Source: an uncultured Bacteroidota bacterium
GTDB lineage: Bacteria; Bacteroidota; Bacteroidia; Bacteroidales; VadinHA17
Length of the DNA: 64,000 nucleotides
Reading direction: 5' to 3'
Assembly: GCA_903824785.1 (NCBI GenBank)
Contig: CAIJYD010000002.1
Coordinates: forward strand, 21,199-85,198
A program made the translations under genes and the position numbers. How positions within the stretch are numbered: position 1 is the stretch's first letter; each line of letters begins with the position of its first letter. Shown in pieces: positions 35,365 through 44,722 of the stretch. Below the pieces are notes generated by a model that worked only from the letters and a program-made list of their open reading frames with translations, searched no databases and was not told where the DNA came from.

Positions 35365-38300
35365 ATGACTATTTTTAAAAAGTTTTTGAAAATCCCAGAA
35401 CATATGGATTATAAACAACAGCATAATGATTTACTTTTAGCTAACAGGCAACTGAAGAAGGAGCTTGCTTTGTTACAATCTGAAAATCAGGGGAAAAATG
35501 AGGTTGAAAGCGATATGATATTCAGAGTATTCAACTCAGCCTCATATCTGATGGCTATCAGTAAATTAGATACCGGCCAGTATGTCGATGTAAATGACGC
35601 ATTTCTGAAGGCACTTGGCTATAAAACTGAAGAGATTATCGGGCGTACCTCTGATGATCTACAGATTTTTGCAGACCTTGAGGATAGTAACAAGTATTTC
35701 AAGCTGATTGCCAAACTGAAAAAAATAAAAGACTATGCTGTAACACTGAGAACAAAAAGTGGTGAAGAGAAGCCGTATCTTTTCTCAGCTGAAACAGTGA
35801 AACTTGAAAATGAATTATACCTGCTTACCATTTATAACGAAATTGACATTTCAAAAAATAAAATGATAAGTGAGAGTCATGGAGTTGTTCTTGATGAAAT
35901 TTTTGAAACTGTCAGCAGCTATCTGGCCCTTTTCAGTATAGGTGAAGATAACAGAATTTATATCATCGATTTAAACAGGAAAGTGGAAGATGTTGAATTC
36001 ATCAAAAAGAGCGAGGTAATTGGAAAATGCATCGATGACACCCCACTAACTTATCGCCGCAAACTTATCGAACTCCTTCACCATCTTAGAATAACAGGTG
36101 AACCTCATAAGCTTTCAACCTCTGTGAAGGGAGATGATTCCGAAGGTTATTATATGGGGTTTATTCTGACTTCAGGAAATTTTGTTGTTACATGGGAGCC
36201 TGGAAACCTGCAGAAAAGACTTGATAAGATACACAAACAAAGTCTGGTCTTTGAAAAGTTTGCCGAATTGCTTCCGGAAATGGTCTTTGAACTTGATCTT
36301 TCAGGAAAAATCTTATACAGTAATCAGCGATGCCTCGATTTCTACGGTTATTCAAAAGCTGATATTAAAAAAGGTATTTCACTTGAAGTGTTCTTTCCTG
36401 ACAACAGCAAGGAAATGATCAGAAACCTAAAAGCGTTGAAATCGCCGGGGGAAATTTCAAACAGTGAATATTATGTAAATAAAAAAGACGGAAGTTTCGT
36501 TCCTGTAGTTACCCATTCATTCGGAACATTTATTGATGACAGAATTATAGGTTACAGGGGTACTATAACTGATATAAGTACTCAGAAAAATTATGAGAAT
36601 CAGATAAACAGGGAAAAGGCATTTCTTGAACAGATGTATAATTCTACACCTGCAGCTATTGTAATTACAGACTATGATGGAATTATTTCAATGGTCAACA
36701 GAGAATTCACAAATCTGTTCGGCTATTCTCCTGAGGAGGCAATAGATAAAAATATTTATGACCTTATTGTACCTGACGATGTGAGAAAAGAGGCGATAAG
36801 AAATAATATTATTGTTTCGATGAATCATAAGGAGGAGGTACAAACAATTAGAAAAGACAAAACAGGAAAAAGAATTCACGTCACGCTGGTTGCCACCGGA
36901 GTAGAAATTAATAATGAGATAGGTGCATATCTGAGCATTTACAGTGATATTACCATTGAAAGAAAAAACCAGCTTCTTCAGGAGATCTTATTCAATATCT
37001 CAACTGCTGCTCTTAAACAGTCTGAGATCAAAGAAATATACCCCACCATTGTACAGGAGTTAAGTAAGATCTGGGATACAAATAATTTTTTTATTGCCCT
37101 GTATGATGAGGCTACAGAAACACTCTCATTGCCTTTCTTCGCCGATGAAAGGGACAGTTTTAAGGAGATTCCTGCCGATAAAACTATAACCCGTTGGGTT
37201 ATAAGGGAGAACAAATCGGTACTGCTCAAGGAAAATGACATGCTGGCTCTTGAAGCGAACGGATCTATTGACCTTATCGGAGCACCATGTAAAGTATGGA
37301 TGGGTGTACCTTTAAAAGCTGAAAGCAAAACTATCGGAGTAATGTGTCTCCAGGATTATCACGATGAGAATAAGTTTTCGAATGAAGATCTTTCTGTACT
37401 GGATTTCATTGCAAATCAGATTGCAATAGCACTTCAGAGAAGAATTATGCTCGACAATCTTATTACTGCACGTCAGAAAGCTGAAGATGCTGCTCAGACA
37501 AAACAGCTCTTCATGTCGACAATGAGTCATGAAATAAGGACTCCTCTGAATGAAGTTATAGGTATTACCAATCTGCTGCTCCAGAGTAATCCGCGTGAGG
37601 ATCAGATGGATTATATCAATACACTGAAATTTTCAGGAAACCATCTTCTTACCCTGGTAAATGATGTTCTCGATTACAATAAAATGGATTCCGGGAAAAT
37701 CATCTTCGAGGAAACTCAATTCAATCTCAGCGAATTCCTCGAAGAGATAATGAGATCCTATTCATTCCGGTCAAAAGCAAAACGACTTGATTTTGATATT
37801 AAAAAAGGAAATAATCTCCCAACTGAAGTTATAGGCGATCCTATCCGACTCAATCAGATTCTCTCGAACCTGCTTTCAAATGCTCTTAAATTCACAAGCA
37901 AAGGAAGTATAACCCTTACTGTAAATGAATTGCAACGTACCGGCAAACAGTCAAAAATAGAATTTATTGTCTATGATACAGGAATAGGCATTCCAAAAGA
38001 TAAACAATCTGAGATCTTTGAAAGTTTTACACAGGCTTCCCCAGATACCACAAGACACTTCGGAGGTACAGGACTCGGTCTGGCTATCTGTAAAAAACTG
38101 GTTGAACAAATGGGTGGCTCAATCACTATTGAAAGCGAACTGGGCAAAGGGTCAACATTCAGTTTTGCAATGTCATTCGGAATTTCTGAAAAAGTAGCAG
38201 GAACAGTACAGACAGCTTCATTACCTGATAGTTATGCCGGGCTTGAAGGAAAAAAGATTCTTGTAGCGGAGGATAATAAGATAAACTTTTTTGTGGCCAA

Positions 38301-38616
38301 TAAATTCCTTGTCGGGTGGGGTGTGAAAGTCACACATGCCGAAAACGGGCAATTAGCACTTGATTGTCTTGAAAAGGATGATTTTGATTTGGTACTCATG
38401 GACTTGCACATGCCCGTGATGGATGGCATTGAAGCAACAAGAATTATAAGAAAATCAGAAAAGAAAAGAATAAGGGAGATTCCTGTTATTGCACTAACAG
38501 CAGCTATTATGTCTGAAAACAATGATAAAATTGAGGACCTTAATATCAGCGATTATGTCCTTAAACCTTTCAGACCTCATGATTTGTTCGAACGGATTCT
38601 TAAGTTTGTAAAATAA
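35365..38616 (+). CDS. Hybrid sensor histidine kinase/response regulator (multi-PAS, GAF, HisKA, HATPase, REC)
   Basis: A 1083-residue cytosolic sensor kinase; no membrane helix is seen. In order: PAS (about 50-165), a second degenerate PAS-like region (175-290), PAS (300-400), PAS (415-530), GAF (545-690), HisKA with H-box MSHEIRTPLNEVIGI (His722), HATPase (about 825-945, ILSNLLSNALKFTSKG and GTGLGLAICKKLVEQMGG) and REC (about 960-1083, Asp1013 in LVLMDLHMPVMDGIEATR). The signal is unknown. The soluble PAS/GAF set suggests an internal redox, ligand or metabolic cue. No output regulator or Hpt gene is adjacent, so it is an orphan by position. Confidence 0.93.
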   Translation: MTIFKKFLKIPEHMDYKQQHNDLLLANRQLKKELALLQSENQGKNEVESDMIFRVFNSASYLMAISKLDTGQYVDVNDAFLKALGYKTEEIIGRTSDDLQIFADLEDSNKYFKLIAKLKKIKDYAVTLRTKSGEEKPYLFSAETVKLENELYLLTIYNEIDISKNKMISESHGVVLDEIFETVSSYLALFSIGEDNRIYIIDLNRKVEDVEFIKKSEVIGKCIDDTPLTYRRKLIELLHHLRITGEPHKLSTSVKGDDSEGYYMGFILTSGNFVVTWEPGNLQKRLDKIHKQSLVFEKFAELLPEMVFELDLSGKILYSNQRCLDFYGYSKADIKKGISLEVFFPDNSKEMIRNLKALKSPGEISNSEYYVNKKDGSFVPVVTHSFGTFIDDRIIGYRGTITDISTQKNYENQINREKAFLEQMYNSTPAAIVITDYDGIISMVNREFTNLFGYSPEEAIDKNIYDLIVPDDVRKEAIRNNIIVSMNHKEEVQTIRKDKTGKRIHVTLVATGVEINNEIGAYLSIYSDITIERKNQLLQEILFNISTAALKQSEIKEIYPTIVQELSKIWDTNNFFIALYDEATETLSLPFFADERDSFKEIPADKTITRWVIRENKSVLLKENDMLALEANGSIDLIGAPCKVWMGVPLKAESKTIGVMCLQDYHDENKFSNEDLSVLDFIANQIAIALQRRIMLDNLITARQKAEDAAQTKQLFMSTMSHEIRTPLNEVIGITNLLLQSNPREDQMDYINTLKFSGNHLLTLVNDVLDYNKMDSGKIIFEETQFNLSEFLEEIMRSYSFRSKAKRLDFDIKKGNNLPTEVIGDPIRLNQILSNLLSNALKFTSKGSITLTVNELQRTGKQSKIEFIVYDTGIGIPKDKQSEIFESFTQASPDTTRHFGGTGLGLAICKKLVEQMGGSITIESELGKGSTFSFAMSFGISEKVAGTVQTASLPDSYAGLEGKKILVAEDNKINFFVANKFLVGWGVKVTHAENGQLALDCLEKDDFDLVLMDLHMPVMDGIEATRIIRKSEKKRIREIPVIALTAAIMSENNDKIEDLNISDYVLKPFRPHDLFERILKFVK

Positions 38617-38684
38617 AAAAGAGAAAATCAGCTCTAAGAAATCAACCCTGTCTTCCTCACAAATGGCTGAAAATGGAATTTTGC

Positions 38685-39887
38685 CTACTTAATACAATTG
38701 TTGCTGATAAACCCGGATGCCTTCTTATTTCCCATGCTGAAAGATTTCCGGAAATCGTGACAGGCGTCATCTACTCTTCCTGAATTCAGCAAAGCAATAC
38801 CCTTATTAAGCCATATATCAGAATTGCCCGGTTTCAGATCGAGCGACATGCTGTAATCTTTTATTGCCCAATCCCACGATTTTGAGATGAAATAGGCATC
38901 ACCCCTGTCAATGTAACAATCGGGGTCGTTGGGATGAATTTTAAGATTGGTTGAAAAATATTCAATCGCTTTGAGATTGTCGCCTGAAACAGCTTCCAAC
39001 TTACCGGCAAGGCTGATGGCAGCTTTATTCCCGGAATAAATTTCAAGATATTTTTCTATATCATCCAAAGCCTTATCGGTTTCTCCGGTTTTTTTATAAC
39101 ATTCTGCCCTGAGTATCAAAAGGCCGGCATCTGGTACTCCTGAGTCAATAAGTTGTGAATAGGTAACAGAGGCTCCGGCGTAATTGGACAGACCCGATTG
39201 CGCTTTGGCAAGAACCCTCAGATATTTTTCCCTGCCACGGTCTGACTCATCCAACCCTGATATAATACTTATAACCTCAGAATATTTACCTGACGAAAGA
39301 TAGATTAAAGCTTCAGGATAGAAAATATCTTCATTGTCGGGGTAATTTTTCTTAATCCCATTAAGAACAACCTCAGCCTCCACTTTTTTTCCTGAGGCGA
39401 GGCAATATTCAATTTCCGAAATACCTTTTTCAATTGGGCTGTACCACTCCTTTTTCCAGAACTGACGCCACTCCGTTTTGTTTTCAACTGAACCGAAAGC
39501 AGGATCAAGCATAATCTCTTTTTCGCCTTTTCTGAAAGAGGAATTCAAATTCAGTTCAAGATGGTAAAGTGATGTTGAGGCATCACCTTTGAGTGCATAT
39601 ATCCTCGACAGACCATACTCGCCGGAGGAGGCAGCTATTTTATTTGCTTCGTTATAATCGCTTATCGCTCCGGAATAATCTCCTATTTCAATTTTTGCCT
39701 CAGCCCTTCCTGTATACAACCGGTACTCTCTCATCTCGTTCACAATGCCATTAAGCAGATTAATTGCCTGATCAGGCTTACCTGTTTCTGTAAATGCCTT
39801 AGCCTTAAAAATATAATCAGACACTTCCTGGCAATAACCATTCTGTGTTATAACAAATATCAAAAAGAGAATCAGAGTTTTTTTCAT
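38685..39887 (-). CDS. Exported tetratricopeptide-repeat protein
   Basis: The 400-residue protein has a signal peptide (MKKTLILFLIFVITQNGYCQ) followed by a string of TPR-type helix pairs. Clear ones are AFTETGKPDQAINLLNGIVN, AKIEIGDYSGAISDYNEANK, CYIDRGDAYFISKSWDWAIK and LNKGIALLNSGRVDDACHDF. TPRs mediate protein-protein contacts, here in the periplasm. It is 19 bases downstream of the T9SS-cargo gene on the same strand. Similar TPR proteins often lie beside gliding or T9SS proteins, so a shared transcript is likely. No enzymatic domain. Confidence 0.85.
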   Translation of the reverse strand: MKKTLILFLIFVITQNGYCQEVSDYIFKAKAFTETGKPDQAINLLNGIVNEMREYRLYTGRAEAKIEIGDYSGAISDYNEANKIAASSGEYGLSRIYALKGDASTSLYHLELNLNSSFRKGEKEIMLDPAFGSVENKTEWRQFWKKEWYSPIEKGISEIEYCLASGKKVEAEVVLNGIKKNYPDNEDIFYPEALIYLSSGKYSEVISIISGLDESDRGREKYLRVLAKAQSGLSNYAGASVTYSQLIDSGVPDAGLLILRAECYKKTGETDKALDDIEKYLEIYSGNKAAISLAGKLEAVSGDNLKAIEYFSTNLKIHPNDPDCYIDRGDAYFISKSWDWAIKDYSMSLDLKPGNSDIWLNKGIALLNSGRVDDACHDFRKSFSMGNKKASGFISNNCIK

Positions 39888-39906
39888 TTCAGATAGTTCT
39901 TCAAAA

Positions 39907-42540
39907 TCATTTTGTTTCCTGAATATTCAACTTTGCATTTTCTTCAGTAATAACATGAACAAAGCCCGACAGATGGAAATGCTCCAACCCCGAGATCCGT
40001 CTTTCATACACGTCGCACTGATAAAAATAGACTCCCGGGGAAACAATTTTTCCTTTATATGTCCCATCCCAGTTGATTCTGGGTTCTTCAGTACTGAAAA
40101 GCAATAATCCGTTCCTGTTAAAAATACTGAAATCAATCTTATCAACAAGCCCTGAGGTTTTTGCAACCAGTCTGTCATTTATATCATCACCGTTTGGAGT
40201 AAAAACATTGGGGATCTCATAAAAGTTGCAGGAATCGATACAGATCATCAGCGACTTCACGCTTTCATTTCCAAATAGATCAACCGATGAAATTGCATAG
40301 CATCCTGCAATAATATCATCAGGCTGATTAAGCCAGTGCTTGTAAGAAAAGAGATTTTTGTCATTAATTGTTGCGAGGAGGGCAAGAGTTTCTTCAGATG
40401 TCTTTTTATAATAAATCTTGTAACCAGAAATATCTTCAAAACAAAGAGGATCGGTTAGTGACCAGGAGATTGTATTATAAAGGCTATCGCATTTGCTTGT
40501 TACATTTATCAGAGGAGGGCACGGAGGTTCATTATCAACAGGCGTTGTAAAGACAATCTCAGAGAGGTTCGTCAGATTCTTTGGCATGTTATCGGCAAGG
40601 TAGCCACCGGATGACCTGACATAATAGTGATACTGCAAACCATTTTCAAGGACGGCATCAGTAAACGCCAGCTGATTTGTAGACCCTACGGAATCATACA
40701 ACATTGTTTTTTCATTAAGCCTGAAAAAATCGTACCTGTTATTAATCCACGGAACATTGCGGCTTATAGTAAACCGGGCTTTCCTGTCACCGGGGCTGAC
40801 AGCCAGAAACAGAGATGAACCGAACGCAGGCTCTCCTATGAGGAATCTGTTTCCTGGTGCATTATTCCAAAGCTCAATCTTATAAATATAACCTCTTGAC
40901 TGAGTGTTGATTAATGTATCAACGAGTATTGTATCGTTCAGATCAGCAGTAATAATCGATTTAATCTGCAGATAGTTCGTACCTCCCACTCCATCCGCTC
41001 TGGAAATAATATATTCATAAGGTCCATTTGCCGGAATTGTATCGAGTTTGTCGGGTTTCTTCCAGGAAATATAGATCGACCCTTTAACGGCATCTGTATT
41101 CCTGACGCTGACATTTTTAATAACAGGCACGCCTGAGACAAGCGTCGAAGTGATTTCATTCGAGGCTTTGCTTTCAGTTCCGTTGGGATATACAGAAACA
41201 ATTCTATAAGTATATTCCTTTCCGAACTGCAATCCTTGTCCATTATCAGAATCTGAATATGAAACAGCTGAGCTGCCATCGACATAACCAACTTTTTCAA
41301 AGCCGGTTGATGCGGGTATTCCTGAAGTACAGGAATCAGGTACGAAAGTGGTTGGTCCTTCCCTTCTGTAAATACTAAACCCTGAAATCACAGTGGTTCC
41401 ATATCCTGACCAGGTAAGCCTGATCAGCTTGCCCTCCGGCACAGCATTTTTTATTGCAGGTGAGGGGCCAAGAACCTTGATTTTCATGTTATCAATATCC
41501 GAAAGCTTAAGCTCGTGGTTATAGTCATCGGATTTAAAGATGATATTATACGGCTGATTTCGCACAGCCTCATGACACGGGATCCATCTGAAACGTGATG
41601 ATGCATAACCTGCAACCGAATCAACTTTAGTAAAACGGGCAGGACAGTTAACAAGGCTGAATACCCCCGAAGTTGCTTTGAGGGTTAAGCTGTCTAAATT
41701 GGCATCAGTTGCAGTAAAGAGAAAGTCAACAGTATCACCCACTTCAGCGCAATAATCAGAAAGAGGGCCGTTTACGGGAGGTTTATTATTTGTATTGTAA
41801 ACATCAATTTGCATGTCACGTTCAACTGATCCTATTTTTTTACCATTTCGCCACTCCTGAATCTCCATTGCCACATTAAATGTTCCGGTATCAGCAGGGG
41901 TATCCCAGATAAGGTCCCCGGTTATCGGATCAACAGTAATTGATTTTGTTGCAGGAGGCAGGGTATAGTTCTCAATAGGTTTGCCATCTTCCCGTGTGCA
42001 AACTGTAAGCACATATGAAAGACTGTCGCCATCCGGATCGAATGCTGCAGGATTATGAATAAACACATAGCCAAATGCTGCTTTATCATAAGGAGGGTTA
42101 AGCAGAACAGGAGTGCTGTTGCGTCCCATTGCGGCATTAACAATCAGAATTGTGGACATTGAAAAAACCACATTCACTGAATTCGGAATATTTTTAACTC
42201 CTGCATTCCTGTTCGGATCCTGAACCACAATCTTGTACACTCCCGGTCCAGGATAAGTATGAATTAATTTATAAACATTTCTTCTGTAAAAATTTGGAAG
42301 GGAAAGGATGCTTACTCTCGGAGCTGTTGAAATTGTATTGTCGCCCCATTCAACATCAAGAGTTTGTCTGTCTGCAAAACTTAATGAATAGGTAAAGGTC
42401 GTAATGGTAATCTCATAAGTGAGGTCAGACAACTGAACATATGTAATCTCCCCTGCTCTGTTATGTGTTGCATTCAGGGTAATAAAACAGAATGAAACTA
42501 AAACCAGCAAAAAGAATTTTCTCAATAAATGATTTTTCAC
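39907..42540 (-). CDS. T9SS type B sorted surface protein (gliding-motility-associated C-terminal domain)
   Basis: The 877-residue protein has a signal peptide (KFFLLVLVSFCFITLNATHN), several Ig/cadherin-like and fibronectin-like beta domains, and a C-terminal sorting domain (about 775-875) with PNVFTPNGDDINDRLV, FSIFNRNGLLLFST and GVYFYQCDVYERR. That domain directs export through the type IX secretion system and attachment at the cell surface. Motifs such as FDPDGDSLSYVLTV (about 170-183) suggest calcium-stabilised beta sandwiches. No hydrolase domain is recognised, so an adhesin or structural role is likely. T9SS core genes are not in the window. Confidence 0.88.
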   Translation of the reverse strand: MKNHLLRKFFLLVLVSFCFITLNATHNRAGEITYVQLSDLTYEITITTFTYSLSFADRQTLDVEWGDNTISTAPRVSILSLPNFYRRNVYKLIHTYPGPGVYKIVVQDPNRNAGVKNIPNSVNVVFSMSTILIVNAAMGRNSTPVLLNPPYDKAAFGYVFIHNPAAFDPDGDSLSYVLTVCTREDGKPIENYTLPPATKSITVDPITGDLIWDTPADTGTFNVAMEIQEWRNGKKIGSVERDMQIDVYNTNNKPPVNGPLSDYCAEVGDTVDFLFTATDANLDSLTLKATSGVFSLVNCPARFTKVDSVAGYASSRFRWIPCHEAVRNQPYNIIFKSDDYNHELKLSDIDNMKIKVLGPSPAIKNAVPEGKLIRLTWSGYGTTVISGFSIYRREGPTTFVPDSCTSGIPASTGFEKVGYVDGSSAVSYSDSDNGQGLQFGKEYTYRIVSVYPNGTESKASNEITSTLVSGVPVIKNVSVRNTDAVKGSIYISWKKPDKLDTIPANGPYEYIISRADGVGGTNYLQIKSIITADLNDTILVDTLINTQSRGYIYKIELWNNAPGNRFLIGEPAFGSSLFLAVSPGDRKARFTISRNVPWINNRYDFFRLNEKTMLYDSVGSTNQLAFTDAVLENGLQYHYYVRSSGGYLADNMPKNLTNLSEIVFTTPVDNEPPCPPLINVTSKCDSLYNTISWSLTDPLCFEDISGYKIYYKKTSEETLALLATINDKNLFSYKHWLNQPDDIIAGCYAISSVDLFGNESVKSLMICIDSCNFYEIPNVFTPNGDDINDRLVAKTSGLVDKIDFSIFNRNGLLLFSTEEPRINWDGTYKGKIVSPGVYFYQCDVYERRISGLEHFHLSGFVHVITEENAKLNIQETK

Positions 42541-42742
42541 TCTCTTAATATTTTTTACAAAAAATTGTTCATTTTTACCGGAAGTCAGCCTTAACTGTTC
42601 TTCAAATTTGTCTACCTTTTAAAACCCTCATATTTGATCGGTTATTATGCAGCCTCTTCATTGCCGGGTGATAAAACCATTCTGAAAAGAACCGATTCCA
42701 ACAATGTTTTTCTCGTCCAGCTTGATGTTACTACATCAAAAA

Positions 42743-44188
42743 TCAGACCAATCCCTGATCGTCTTTTATACTCACCCTGTCTTTAAGATACTGTACCGAA
42801 CCTACCTCAATAAATGAAAAACCGGACCTTCCTGAAAAATTACCCGCAAGTACCACAACAATATCCTCACCAAGAAGATTGTGTGTCTTAACCAGTTTTT
42901 TTAAGGCAATATGAATAAACTCATCAACAGATTTTTTCCTCACCTGATAACTGGCATAAACGCCATAAGAGAGTGCCATCTCCCGCATGGTGGCTTCTGA
43001 ATAGCACTGTGCAAGAATAAGATTAATACCACGGTAAGAGGCCATGTCCCTTATAGTTCTGCCCCCGGTGGTATCTGCAATTATCCCTCTGGCTCCTACC
43101 CTGAATGCAGTCTTGACAGCAACTTTGGCAAGATATGCCGAGATTTCGCCGGTGACATTCATGTGCGGAATATCAAGGAATTTTTCTTTATTTTTCTCAA
43201 CTTCCAGCGCCACTTTGGTCATTGTCTTCACAGCCTCAACAGGATATTTCCCATTGGCTGTCTCACCACTCAGCATAATTGCGTCAGTCTGAGAATAGAT
43301 AGCACTTGCAATATCACTTACTTCCGCACGGGTTGGCCGTGGATTGTTAATCATTGAATGGAGCATCTGCGTTGCAACAATAACAGGTTTTCTGCTTATT
43401 ATGCATTTTGTGATAATCATTTTCTGTATTCCCGGAATCTTCTCATAAGGAATCTCAATGGCAAGGTCTCCCCTGGCAACCATTATACCATATACATTTT
43501 CGAGTATATCATCTATATTCTCAACCCCTTCCTGATTTTCAATCTTTGCTATTATTTTTATTTCGCTGTTAAAAGAATCAAGAACAGCCTGAACATCAAG
43601 AATATCCTGCCGTGATCTAACAAAAGAATGGGCAATAAAATCAACTTCATTTTTAACAGCAACCTCAATAAATGCTTTATCCTTTTCAGTAAGGGAAGGC
43701 AAAAATATTCTCGCTCCGGGTATATTAACACTTTTTCTTGAACCCAGAATACCATCATTTTCTATGATGCATTCAAGGGCATTCCCATTCTTCTTAACAG
43801 CTTTCAATTCCAGTTCACCATCATCCAGAAGAATAGTTGATCCGACAGATATGTCTGAAGAAAAAGCAGGGTAGCTAACATATATTGCCTCTTTTGAACT
43901 TGTTTTACCTGAATCCCCGATAATGCTTATCCTGTTTCCCTTTGTAAGGATAATAGGCTCATCGCAAACAGTGGTTCGTATTTCAGGTCCCTTGGTATCG
44001 AGTATAATGGCAATTTTATCAGAAACTTCACGCGTATTTTTTATTATCTGAACAACTGATTCTATAGGAAAATGGGCTGAATTAATCCTTACAACATCCA
44101 TTCCTGCCTCAAAAAGCTCCCTGATGAAATCTGTTCCGCAGTTTCTGTCAGAAATGGTGGCAACTACCTTCGTTCTTTTCCTGTTCAT
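42743..44188 (-). CDS. pyk: Pyruvate kinase
   Basis: Pyk makes pyruvate and ATP from PEP and ADP. The 481-residue product shows KVVATISDRNCGTDFIRELF at the N-terminus, ILDTKGPEIRT, the active-site IIAKIENQEGVENIDDIL, GIMVARGDLAIEIPYEKIP, PVIVATQMLHSMINNPRPTRAE and DAIMLSGETANGKYPVEAVK. The C-terminal regulatory domain is complete. Its start overlaps the aroQ stop by four bases, so the two are co-translated. Together with ppdK and pckA in this window it sets the PEP-pyruvate-oxaloacetate balance. Confidence 0.97.
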   Translation of the reverse strand: MNRKRTKVVATISDRNCGTDFIRELFEAGMDVVRINSAHFPIESVVQIIKNTREVSDKIAIILDTKGPEIRTTVCDEPIILTKGNRISIIGDSGKTSSKEAIYVSYPAFSSDISVGSTILLDDGELELKAVKKNGNALECIIENDGILGSRKSVNIPGARIFLPSLTEKDKAFIEVAVKNEVDFIAHSFVRSRQDILDVQAVLDSFNSEIKIIAKIENQEGVENIDDILENVYGIMVARGDLAIEIPYEKIPGIQKMIITKCIISRKPVIVATQMLHSMINNPRPTRAEVSDIASAIYSQTDAIMLSGETANGKYPVEAVKTMTKVALEVEKNKEKFLDIPHMNVTGEISAYLAKVAVKTAFRVGARGIIADTTGGRTIRDMASYRGINLILAQCYSEATMREMALSYGVYASYQVRKKSVDEFIHIALKKLVKTHNLLGEDIVVVLAGNFSGRSGFSFIEVGSVQYLKDRVSIKDDQGLV

Positions 44189-44628
44189 TTATTACGCGTT
44201 TTTGATTTATCCATTTCAATAAATGCCTCAACAGCAAGCCTGTAACTATCAAGTCCGAACCCGGAGATGCTCCCTGCACAGTTTCTGCCTATGAGACTGA
44301 TATGCCTGAACTCCTCGCGTGCAAAAATATTTGTAATATGGACTTCCACAACCGAAGTTTTTACTGCCGCAATAGCATCAGTTATTGCAACAGACGTATG
44401 AGTATAACCACCGGCATTAATTATAATACCATCTGCTGAAAATCCTGATTTCTGAATTTCAGTAATAATCTCGCCTTCTATGTTCGACTGGAAATATTCG
44501 AAAACAATCTCCGGATAACGTGATTCAAGAATTAAAAGATACTCTTCAAAAGAAGAATATCCGTACTTCTCCGGTTCCCTGCGTCCGAGAAGATTCAGGT
44601 TCGGACCGTTAATAATTTTTATTTTCAT
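44185..44628 (-). CDS. aroQ: 3-dehydroquinate dehydratase, type II
   Basis: AroQ converts 3-dehydroquinate to 3-dehydroshikimate. The 147-residue size and motifs are type II: KIINGPNLNLLGRREPEKYG with the catalytic Arg/Tyr loop, YFQSNIEGEIITEIQ, IINAGGYTHTSVAITDAI and VEVHITNIFAREEFRHIS. ATG 44628 is used (a GTG just upstream is less likely). It is translationally coupled to pyk (ATGA overlap), and about 13 kb from aroB-aroC, so the shikimate genes are dispersed. Confidence 0.96.
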   Translation of the reverse strand: MKIKIINGPNLNLLGRREPEKYGYSSFEEYLLILESRYPEIVFEYFQSNIEGEIITEIQKSGFSADGIIINAGGYTHTSVAITDAIAAVKTSVVEVHITNIFAREEFRHISLIGRNCAGSISGFGLDSYRLAVEAFIEMDKSKTRNK

Positions 44629-44722
44629 CACTTTTACAAAAGATAAACAAATAGGTAATACAGGTTATCATAAATAGAAAGAACGGTAAAAATAGCTAAA
44701 AAATATTTAATTATTTTTCCGG

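Noticed and set aside
42545..42776. Short plus-strand frame in the gap before pyk with coding-like text (around TILKRTDSNNVFLVQLDV)
   Set aside because: It lacks a good start, runs into the 3' end of pyk on the other strand and has no recognisable similarity. The gap more likely holds the promoter of the T9SS-cargo gene.
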